Below are positions 45,990 to 55,503 of a stretch of DNA of 64,000 bases, in pieces. The stretch comes from Balanoglossus misakiensis (taxonomy: Eukaryota > Hemichordata). How positions within the stretch are numbered: the first letter of the stretch is position 1; each line of letters starts with the position of its first letter. The translations under genes and the position numbers were made by a program. The notes below the pieces were generated by a model. It had not been told where the DNA came from. It made no database searches and worked only from the letters and a program-made list of their open reading frames with translations. The DNA lies in the NCBI GenBank assembly GCA_040954595.2, contig CM082589.2, positions 10,230,001 through 10,294,000 of the forward strand, in the 5' to 3' direction.

Positions 45990-48920
45990 TCATTTTTTTA
46001 AATTGCCACACATACAGTAGCCTGCATTCTCATAATATCGACTGGGAATGTATTTTTCTTTTTCTTTAAGCTCAAATTGACCTACATTTGCATTTCTATA
46101 GTTGTCAGCTTTTGGACTTTTGTTCCTCAGCCAAAAAAGCATCACATATTCGTGTCGAAATATGAGGGCCCACCTATTTTGAGGTGTAGAATTTTCACTG
46201 AATTCTAGCAGGCGTAGATGCTTTGCCTCTCTGCCTTCCATTGTGTTTAGGCCTAATCCCAGACTGAATTGCTTATAGATACTAGTGGTGTGTTTTGGGA
46301 CTACATAACCAATGTGCCACACAGTATTATTGACATTCAGAAACAGGGAATGTAGATTAAAGTACCACCGACACTTATGCCTAAGTACAAGCAAATCTCC
46401 CTCATTTATGTTGAATCGTGAGAATAACAAAGTGATATCTCTAAGCAAGATACCAGTATATGTGTAGAGAGCTAATTGAGCCCGACGCTTTGGTCTGTCT
46501 GTATCGCTTCTCAATGCTAATACCAATCCTATGAAATGCCAAGCAAGTTTGCGAGACTCCTCACCAGTGAAGCGATAAACCACATTAATGTTGGCATTTG
46601 ACTTGACACTATTTTCATTGAAGTATTTTACAATCTTATTATACAACTTTCCAGCTTTTACTTGATATTTTAGGGCAGACAGGAATTTGTACAGATATGA
46701 CTCGTTAGGTAGATTCTCAATTTTAACTCCATTTTCACGACCCTTTTCCGAAGTGTGGGCAACTGCGTCAATCAGTAATCGTTGGAAGTAGTATTGCCAT
46801 GCATTGTTCTTTAAATGCAATGGCTCAGCCTTGGCACAATCAATAAATCTACCCAACGGTGGTACAAATTCCTGTCTTGACCTCAGACTGGCTATAAATT
46901 GTGTGATTTTGGGTCGCACTGTTTTGGGCTTTCCAGTTTTAATTTTCTTAGTTGACTTCAACTTTTCAACAGCTTCTGCATCTTTAATTCTTTTCTGATA
47001 TTTCCATTCATCCCACTTCTGACCTGGGCCAATTTCTGCTCCAATACAATCAATATCATTTTTGGAACGTTAGCAAATGAGCTGAAATACTTTGCTGCAT
47101 TGCTTAGTTCTCCAGACACACTGGCCAATCCCTTCTGATCAAAGGGTAAAAGTGACACCTGAAAAGTTACATCAAGACTGCCAACTTTATATTTACGTTT
47201 CTCAATACACTCAAGGTCTTTTGACAATGCAATTGCAAATTCAATCATTATGGGGTCATCCTCTTTTATGTTTGCCCCTAATAGGAGAAAATTGTGGTCT
47301 GGGCTAGCAACACGGTGGGTCACATTCAAGAAACTAACTAGCCATGCAGTGGCCTGTCCATGTTTGCCAAACGGAGCCCCGTCAGCACCTATACTGATTT
47401 GAAATGAGCCCTCCTGTTTACCGAACCAGTTAAGAATATCAGGCTGTGTTTCCCCCATATTTAAATATAAACTGGCAATCTTAATAAGCAACTCCTCAGG
47501 GTTTCTTTTTAAGCCGACTTGTTTGCCTTCAGATGATATAATTGGCTCAAGATTTCCAATGTCAAGGTTACTTACATACTGTACAACTTTTGTGTATGGG
47601 AGCAGTCTTGGTATTCTACAGCCAGAATGAATTTCTAATGCTTTCCTAGGATGTTTCAAGTTGGAGAACATCTGAAGTTCACTCTGCCTCAGACAGTTAT
47701 ATTTTCGTTTGGATAGCACTCCGCCCTCATACATAGTTCTGACACTCCTCACCAAATTGTTCTCACTTTTCTCAAATTTACTGATGTATTTATCAAATAC
47801 TGATGGCATTACTTTTTTACTGATTTGGGGAGAGGTTCTGAAGAATGTTTTCATTTGGTCAGGAGTGGCAGAATTAACAAGAGTATACCACAAACCATCA
47901 AGTGCTGCTTTTGGTGGATGTAGTACATTCGGTTTATTTATACCTTTGGCTGGGCTTACATCTGTAGTTGCTACATGAATATTTATGGCTGCTGATAAGG
48001 TTTCACACCTACGTTCATACTGTTGACGTCGCGACAGCTTCAAAGATTCACTATTATCTGCACATACTTCAGTGTTCTTGTGGACCCATTTAGAGCGTTT
48101 CACATTAACAACATCAACAGGAATCTGAAAGATTAAGTGTGTGATAAATATATACTAATTAGAATATAATCATTATATATAAAATAAAATCTTCTTACAA
48201 GTTAATCATTAATTTAAATGTCCTTGATAAGAAATACACACGTGTAGCCTGTATTTTTCTGACAACTTCTGCAATAAAAATCCTAAAAAATATACATAGT
48301 TTGTTGGAAAACCTAGATGTTTTGCATCAAAGCTGAACCCATTTTGTTATCATTGTTTACACAGGATCATGTGACATGAAGTTCAAAAAGCGAATTTGGG
48401 CTAAAATTTGAAGAGGATTTATACAAATCTGAGATTTTTAAAATTATGACTAAGTCTATTTATCTGATCTAGCTTACCTTTCTCTTATTATTCTTTGTAG
48501 CTAAGATCTCACAAATCTTACTGTTCTTCTTCTCTAGTCTAGCTAGCTGGGTTGAGGATTTTTTACTAGTCTCCTAGCTGCACTCAACTTATTCAACTTA
48601 TCCTGAATTATGCTTTCTTCCTCATCTCTCTTTCTCTTTCTCTGTCTACACCACTCTCCTAAGTTAAACCTGTGTTTAGTCTGTCCTCTCTTTGTTCTAA
48701 CTACCAATAGGTTGTTGGCCACGCTCCCAGACAAAGATCTAGTCTTCAATTTCTCCTGATATAGTTGTTGTAAACACTTCTTTTCAGCTACCTGTCTCGC
48801 TATCTTTTGGTCCTTTGCCCACTGGCCTATGTTGAAGTAACTTTTCCCTTTTCTATTCGGCATAACAATAGACAAACTTTTAAGAAGTGCGCTACTCCTG
48901 TTGAATAGTTTGCCCCACAT
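45990..48920 (-). CDS. Putative transposase of the nested transposon, two exons
   Basis: Exons 48920-48478 and 48124-45990 are joined by a GT-AG intron. An upstream 5'UTR intron is likely, because a CAG acceptor precedes 48936. The start used is CCATGTGG at 48920. The N-terminal 150 residues are basic and contain two similar modules (FNIGQWAKDQKIARQ and FNLGEWCRQRKRKRD), a likely DNA-binding region. The core has SIGADGAPFGKHGQATAW, SPDHNFLLLGANIKEDD and VSGELSNAAKYFSSFANV, then RPKITQFIASLRSRQEFVP, ending in a Cys-containing tail. I recall similar uncharacterised proteins from many invertebrates, and the D in GADG and E in GEL could be catalytic (inference). Two one-base losses in A runs (T6 at 48559-48564 and T5 at 47059-47063 on the plus strand) interrupt the frame. 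Adding one base to each gives 148 + 712 codons exactly. Confidence 0.7.
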
Positions 48921-48936
48921 GGCTCTAAATCTATAC

Positions 48937-49742
48937 CTGAAAAGGGTGAACAAGAGAAATATCTTTACAATAATTATCTATCCGAGGGAAGCAAAAACAA
49001 AACACCTGCTCATTATACTTCCTCCAGAAATTGAGGTCAAAGGTGACATAGAAAGAATGTGGGTAACCTTACCATAACAATCTCGCCCATTCATTTTTTT
49101 CTTATTTCGTTTTCACCCTCGAATTTCCAGCGAATTATATCAAGAATATATTTTAGCACAAACTATTGGTTTCTGATTTTTCAGTTACGGTCTTATTTTC
49201 TGTCAATTCTATGAACAATATCACCATGTCGCCGAAAATTCGAAGCGCCGCCATTACAATCAATGTAACCCGTGCTGCTGCCAAGGAACACACAGGGTCG
49301 TATATTTTCGCTTGGTATGATTTCGTCATATTGCTTGTAGCAGCATTTTAAACATGGAATCCTATGTTTACGTATAAAAGACTAAATTCGTATGGTTTTC
49401 AAATTGAAAAAAACAATTCTGTGAAGCTGAATCGTTGTAATTTTTAGTGTTTGTTTATGGTTGCTTAGGACGGCTTCTGCTATAGCAACGGCCAGGGACT
49501 GTCAGCGGGTGATCAAAATGTTCAAGTTATTTGGCTGATACACATAAATAACACAGCAGAATCGCAACTTTATTTCATATTGTCTCTGACATCTTGCTAA
49601 TTTTACTAAACAAAACTTGGAATAAAGCAATATTACTCACCGAATTATGCTGTGCATCGACAGCTGTGTTCGATCGCGAACGCCATTACTGTGTCTAATT
49701 AAATATTCATGAGCTTCATAGGCTGCCACGGAAATACTGCCC
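48937..49742 (-). other. 5' region of the minus-strand transposase gene and right end of the nested transposon
   Basis: It contains the end of the upstream intron and probably the first, non-coding exon and promoter. A minus-strand ATGGCGGCGCTTC start-like word lies near 49250. No confident coding exon was assigned. Confidence 0.4.
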
Positions 49743-49773
49743 ATAGGTGGCGTCGTTCAAGCTGTAGTGACAG

Positions 49774-51399
49774 GTGGTGGTTCCCAGAGTGTATCGTAAC
49801 CAGGTGATGAGACTAGCCCATGAATCAGTGCTGGGTGGTCACCACGGAACTCACAAGACCACAGACAAGATCCTCAGCAACTTCGTTTGGCCTGGGCTAA
49901 CATCAGATGTTTCCCGTTACTGTCAGTCCTGTGATTCATGTCAACGGACACAACCAAAGGGACGGGTGACCAAGGTACCACTTGGAAGTATGCCACTAAT
50001 AGATATCCCTTTCCTACGTATTGCAGTAGACCTGGTTGGCCCTATTCATCCATGCACTGAACGCAAGAATAGGTACATACTTACTGTTGTTGATTATGCA
50101 ACACGCTATCCGGAGGCTGTTGCATTGACTAACATTGATACCAAGACTGTTGCAGAGGCGCTCCTGGACATCTACTCAAGAGTGGGGTGTCCACGTGAAA
50201 TTCTGACAGATCAAGGAACTCAATTTACATCAGATGTGATGCGTGAGGTCAGCCGGCTTTTGTCTATAAAGCAGATGACTACCACCCCATACCACCCAGC
50301 ATTCAATGGTCTAGTGGAACGGTTCAATGGTACATTGAAACTCATGCTCAGGAAGATGTGTGAGGAACGTCCAACATATTGGGATCGTTATCTGAATGCT
50401 TTACTATTTGCCTACAGAGAAACGCCTCAATCGAGCACAGGATTCTCTCCGTTTGAGTTACTTTATGGGAGGAGTGTGCGTGGTCCAATGGCTATCTTGA
50501 AAGAACTATGGACTGGAGAGATCAGTGAACCAGAAACCAAAACGACTTATCAATACATCCTTGATCTTCAAAAGAAATTAAAGAAGGCATGCGATTTAGC
50601 AAGACAAGAACTGAAGATATCACAAGGCAAATACAAGTCCTACTACAATAGAAAGGCCAAATGGAGGAAGTTCAACAAAGGTGACGAGGTGTTATTGCTA
50701 CTACCTACTGACCATAATAAACTACTTATGCACTGGAAGGGTCCTTTTCCAGTGGTGGAGAAAGCGAGCAATATGGATTACAAGATTGACTTTGGTCATA
50801 GGGTGAAAACATTCCATGCCAACCTGTTGAAGAGGTACTATCGAAGAACTGATCAGCTAGATGAAGTATCAGCTGGACTTCTTGAGATTGTGTGTGTATC
50901 TGTGATAGATGAGCAGAGTTATGAATCTTCAGAAGTACAAGAGAACACAGGGGTTAAAGTAAACGATGACTTACTGCGGGTTCCTGCATTCAAGCAGAAA
51001 GAATTTGCTGCAGATGTGAATGTATGTGACAACTTGTCAGACATACAGAAGCAAGTGGTGAGGAGGTTGCTGATCAATTACAAAGATATGTTAACTGATA
51101 TTCGTGGTAACACCAACCTGGGTTTCCATGACATCAAGTTGATGGATCCAACACCAGTATGCAGTAGGCCATACCCCATCCCTCATGCACTCCGTGAAGC
51201 AGTGAAAGATGAAGTCAAAACGATGATTAAGATGGGAGTAGCTGAACCTTCAGAGAGTCCATATGCTGTTCCACTGGTAATGGTGAAGAAATCTGATGGG
51301 TCCAATCGTTGTTGTGTTGACATGAGAAAGCTCAATCGCATAACAGTGTTTGATGCAGAGCCTACACCAGACCTGAGTGAGCTTTTTGCTTTTTGCTAA
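49774..51399 (+). pseudogene. pol: Integrase and N-terminal RT of the Gmr1-like element
   Basis: A 541-codon frame. The first residues carry the H-H-C-C finger (AHESVLGGHHG ... CQSCDSCQ). The integrase core follows with D86, D146 and E182 in D-x-D35E spacing (AVDLVGPI, TDQGTQF, LVERFNG), then a GPF-like element (HWKGPFPVVEKA). A linker leads to the RT start (SRPYPIPHALREAV, EPSESPYAVPLVMVKK, RCCVDMRKLNRIT). Integrase thus precedes RT, the order that defines Gmr1-like elements within Ty3/gypsy. The frame ends at 51397-51399 through a 7-bp tandem duplication of CTTTTTG at about 51379-51392. The upstream part is separated by the nested transposon. The first codon shown is not an initiation site. 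Confidence 0.93.
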
Positions 51400-51780
51400 G
51401 TTATCCAAGGATCACTATTTCACTAAAGTAGATCTCAGCAAAGAATATTGGCAAGTCCCGTTGACTGATAATTCTAAACAATTGACGGCATTTATCACGC
51501 ATGATGGGCTATACCAATTTATCAAAATGCCTTTCGGACTTGTAAATAGTGCTGCGACTTTTAGCAGAATTATGAGAAGATTGTTAAGAGATATGAAGAA
51601 CGTAGACAACTATATCGATCACATACTGATCCACACTGCATCATGGGAAGAACATATCAAGACAATTACAGATTTGATGAGCAGACTACGAAAGGCAAAG
51701 TTAACAGCGAGACCAACTAAGTGTTATGTGGGTTATGAGCAGATCGATTTCCTGGGTCATGTGGTTGGTCATGGTGAACT
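51400..51780 (+). pseudogene. pol: RT palm of the Gmr1-like element, truncated
   Basis: Continues the RT in a shifted frame: FTKVDLSKEYWQVPL, FIKMPFGLVNSAATF and IDFLGHVVGHGEL. The catalytic box reads YIDH where Y-x-DD is expected, so the second Asp is lost. Homology stops at about 51780. RNase H and the 3' LTR are absent from the window. Confidence 0.9.
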
Positions 51781-52170
51781 AGTCCTGTTTCAAAATGACC
51801 TACATTACAGGTCCTATGCACACGTATTACATGTTCTGATTGGTTTATCCACTTCTCTAAGGTCCACTTGCGGCTCGCTGATTGGAGGGACCTTATGTGT
51901 TAGGTCTTATTACTATGTATTATTCACCAGACCTTGTAGGTTAGGTCTTATTACAATGCATTATTCACTTTACAGCTCCCTGATTGGTTAATGTGTAGGT
52001 CTGGTCCTCCAGTGTTCACTGCCTCATTATGCAGGACCTTGTAGGTTAGGTCTTATTAATATGTATTTATTCACCATACAGCTCCCTGATTGGTTAACGT
52101 GTCAGTCTGGTCCCCCCAGTGTTCACTGCCTCATTGTGAAATGTCCCATGTGCTTCCTGGCTAGCGTTGT
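51781..52170 (+). repeat. Two- to three-unit ~115-bp tandem repeat
   Basis: Units share TTGTAGGTTAGGTCTTATTA, CAGCTCCCTGATTGGTTAA and CAGTGTTCACTGCCTCATT. The best pair is about 51935-52022 and 52035-52136, with a more diverged unit upstream. It abuts the truncated RT. Confidence 0.7.
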
Positions 52171-53127
52171 GGTAACATATTATTCGGGGTGTCCGCAGAT
52201 CGTTCATTGATTTTCTGAGAAATAGCCTAACTGATACTATCTCCAACATAAACCGCACCCTGGAAAGATTAAATGATCTTTTAGGTGGACTTTGAAAATC
52301 TGATTAACTCATCTAAGCATTTTAGCTAAGTTGTATATTTTTTAATTATAATCATACAAAATACTTAAAAAATAAAAACAATGTTCAGTTTTAATACCCA
52401 CTGATGAGGGGAAACATCAGTTTCAAATTCTTTTCATGGGAGCGCTTGAGCAGAGTTATGAGTTTTGCTCTGTGAAAGAAAATGGGGGGATTTCAAAATT
52501 TTGGCAGTTCGGAAGGGGGATTTCAAAATATTTCGGGTTGTGAAAGGGGGGGGGGCATGTGAAAATTAGCGGTAAAAGATGAATTCCCCCCCCCCCCCTC
52601 CAGAGGTGTTTGTGAATGCAGCCTAAGAAAGAAAAAATGTGAAATGGGTCAAATATGGGCCGGACGTGCCCATTCAACTCAATTTACTTTTGTTTGCTTT
52701 AAGTAGGAATTGATCACAGCTATATTTATTTTGGACACCTGAGCGACAAGAAAACAATCTGATTCTACATTTTAAAAAGCGTCATTGGAAAAGCACTGCA
52801 ATTTTGTTTCTTGCTTTAAAAAAGTTTGGGGTGGCATGTAATAATTAAGGTGTGTCTAAATTACTAATTTGGTGCACCTCAAAGCCCTTAGCCAATGTAA
52901 ATTATATCCTGCATTGTATTCATGAAGGATATCCTCCCGCGAGGTCAATGCCATTCAATGTCAAACAGTCTCAACAAAGACCATTGGACACTCATAGCCG
53001 TTTTGTATGAAAGTGACTGGAGTACGAGATGAGTTTCATGACAACAACAAATCATGCTCAGTCTCGCTGCAGGGTCTATAATTTCAATAACGGCTAGACG
53101 CTGGACACTATCTTAGGTAACACTTTA
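52171..53127. other. Unassigned spacer with G- and C-homopolymer repeat
   Basis: Positions 52480-52605 hold GGGGGATTTCAAAAT units and long G and C runs that face each other. The rest shows no gene or recognised element. Confidence 0.5.
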
Positions 53128-53181
53128 GGGTCATAGTGCTGGAACGACATGTTTAAACAGGTCGTTCCGGCACTCTGACCC
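53128..53181. repeat. Short hairpin
   Basis: GGGTCATAGTGCTGGAACGAC pairs with GTCGTTCCGGCACTCTGACCC (one or two mismatches) around a 12-nt loop. Confidence 0.8.
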
Positions 53182-53676
53182 TTTCGGCCCCAGTCGTTTC
53201 AGCCCCCATTTTCCACGACCCAAGTCGTTACAGCCCGGACAGTAACACCCCAAACATTTCAACACTTATCAGGGAAGACCTTAGCCCAACTATTAAAACT
53301 TGGCTTGAACCTACTTAAGTTCTCCGCATGAAATATGAGCGAGCGTTGTCAGAGGACGACAGCTACGCACACTTTGGGCATGACCGAATCAAACAGAATT
53401 GAATATTCTATATTCGGAAAAAACACCTTATCTCCGTTTTGCCGTTGACAAACCGATTTCTGTCATGACAGTTACTCCCGGGGACTGTGACAGACCATAT
53501 ACAGACAGTAGAGGCCGCGCGCTGGGGGTCTACACAAGTCACTACAGCTGATGTAAGCAAGTACAACATGCTTTGCTTGCAGGAATGTTCCATTTTCAAT
53601 AGAGGGGTGTGTATATTCAGAGGGAATGTCAGTCGGGGCCCTGGCTGGCAACATGCGGCGTATATATTGACAATCT

Positions 53677-54604
53677 TAGCCGGGAGACCAGGGCGTCGAT
53701 CTAAAATACAACGCTCGGGGACAGTCGAGCAAGTCCTGCTGAGCTGAAAGATAGTAGTCTTGGCAACGATCGAGGTCGCTTAGTAACAAATGGATAACGA
53801 GTGATCTATCAAATGTTGACGGGCGCCAGTGGTTGGATGATATAATTAAAGGCACGTAAGCTGTAACTGGATAAAAAATTAAAGTTTTAAATAATCTCAT
53901 ATATGCTTTTAATTATGTCTATTAAATGCTATTTCATGATAATATATCAAGCTCAACACTTATTTATGACAAAATGGCCAAAAATTAAAGAAAAACGAAA
54001 ATTCCTGCAATTTTAAAAAAAGCGCAATATTGCAATGAAAAATGAAAATCTGATGTCTCAGTGGTGTACATTTACTTCCATGAGCTCAAGTGGATGAGAT
54101 CATGTTTTGTTTATGAAGTTTCACAACCGGAAATGCAACATTTTCATTGTTTCTTGCATTTTCCCACGGTGGCGGCCATAATCGCTTGCGGCAAAGCTTT
54201 ATTATTTATCTGGTTAAAACTTGCATATGCACTCATACTTAGGGTTTATAATGCTTGTGTATTGTTCACTACCTCCATCTGCATGGACTAATGGTAGTGC
54301 AGTTTGAAACAAAAATTATGAAAATTATCCCAAAAGTTACACCTTACGTGCCTTTAACAAAGCTTGGTTATGAATATTCATACACTTTCAAAACCACTCC
54401 CACATCCCATCGCGGGAATTTCACACATGACTCCACCTCTATTTCCTTATTTAGAAGGCGACGATGTCATGTGGTTAACATTGAGTGACCAATTAGCTTA
54501 CACGCAAGATTTACCACACGTGTCGTTCTACGAACAGAATTCTGTTCGTAAATAGAGACTGTCCCCGGGCGTTTCTTTTCCCCGACGCCCTGGTCTCCAG
54601 GCTA
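53677..54604. mobile_element. TIR element with 9-bp target duplication (MULE-like MITE)
   Basis: The left terminus TAGCCGGGAGACCAGGGC and the right terminus, reading TAGCCTGGAGACCAGGGC on the complement, are flanked by TGACAATCT on both sides (53668-53676 and 54605-54613). The inverted similarity extends imperfectly for about 50 bp, to CGGGGACAGTC. A 9-bp duplication suggests the Mutator superfamily (inference). Without the nested TTAA element it is about 420 bp and non-coding. Confidence 0.85.
53850..54353. mobile_element. TTAA-flanked 504-bp MITE nested in the 53677 element
   Basis: AGGCACGTAAGCTGTAACT on the left and the complement of AGGCACGTAAGGTGTAACT on the right, each beside TTAA (53846-53849 and 54354-54357). 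Small ORFs inside have no recognisable domain. The ends differ from the AGGGACAAAG family but share its AGG start and TTAA target. Confidence 0.88.
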
Positions 54605-54613
54605 TGACAATCT

Positions 54614-54916
54614 CGCTGATAGGCGCAGCTGGAATTTATGTTTCTGTGGTATGATTATTGTATTTTATCAATGCACAATCACGATGGGCGAGTTTCAAGC
54701 AAGCAATTGGATTCGCTTCAATCCCTCACTAAAATCTAGACTGCACCACTGTATAATAACACAATACAGTCTTCTAGCCTCATGGTATAAACAGGAACTC
54801 TTGTCTGCTGGACATCCGTGTACTTTGGTCTACTGAGTGAACGCGTTACGTATAGAGGTAGCGCAAAGTGAAAACCTATTTAAGGCAGCCACAACAATCA
54901 GTGTTGACGTACATAC
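54614..54916. other. Unassigned spacer
   Basis: No gene or repeat recognised between the 53677 TIR element and the foldbacks. Confidence 0.4.
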
Positions 54917-55019
54917 AATCTGACTAAAATCGCAGTTGGTATGACGACAGCATACTAATAATACTGTACCACATAAGTAAAAGACGTCGTCGTACCATAC
55001 ATCTGATTTTATTCAGATT
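54917..55019. repeat. Foldback repeat, family member 1
   Basis: The arm AATCTGACTAAAATCGCAG...GGTATGACGAC pairs with GTCGTCGTACC...CTGATTTTATTCAGATT around a ~35-nt loop. It shares the ATCTGATTTTATTCAGATT-type terminus with the foldback at 55271. Confidence 0.8.
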
Positions 55020-55270
55020 ACTGCATATTTGCATATACTGTGAAACAAGTTATTTTCGCGAGCAATACATTTTCGCGAGATACGTGAGAGCCAAAATGGT
55101 ATGAAAATAAGAGGTCGCATAATTATTTTTGAAGATAACGATGCAGTGAATGAAATAAGAGAACGCGAAAATTAATACTCGCGAAACAGTAGCCTCTCTC
55201 GATATCGTGAAAATTTCAACTCGCTAAAATAAAGTGTTTTACAGTAGTTTATGTATGTAAAGTGTTCCTG
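55020..55270. other. Spacer with repeated TTTTCGCGAG words
   Basis: Imperfect inverted and direct occurrences of TTCGCGAG / CTCGCGAA (55055-55230) hint at another decayed foldback. No gene is seen. Confidence 0.35.
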
Positions 55271-55400
55271 ATGTTAACACAATCTGTTTGAAATCAGATG
55301 TAGGCCTAGGGAATGGCGACGTAGTTTTTTGATGCTGCGACAGCATAAAAAACACGTCGCCGTTCCCTACATCTGATTTTAATCAGATTAGCGTTAACAT
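55271..55400. repeat. Foldback repeat, family member 2
   Basis: ATGTTAACACAATCTG...GGGAATGGCGACGT pairs with ACGTCGCCGTTCCC...CAGATTAGCGTTAACAT. Arms are about 60 bp and the loop is near CTGCGACAG. It is a related sequence to the foldback at 54917. Confidence 0.88.
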
Positions 55401-55503
55401 AACTTTATCAGAATAAGTTAACGCCATAACTTTGACAGAATAAGAGTTGCCTCAAACGGCTCTAACCGAATTTCCATTAATAGCAGAACAAACAAGCTGT
55501 AAT

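Larger units (their letters stand above)
44324..49742. mobile_element. ~5.4-kb DNA transposon nested in the Gmr1-like element
   Basis: The left end GGGCAGTATTCCG and the right end CGGAAATACTGCCC (complement GGGCAGTATTTCCG) form imperfect inverted termini. Weaker inverted similarity continues inward for about 45 bp. The element splits the integrase of the host retroelement. It holds a plus-strand ORF (44381-45031) and a two-exon minus-strand transposase-like gene (45990-48920) in convergent orientation. Target duplication is unresolved: AAGCTGT (44285-44291 and 49759-49765) is a candidate that would place the true ends slightly outside the stated termini. The superfamily was not assigned. Confidence 0.75.
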
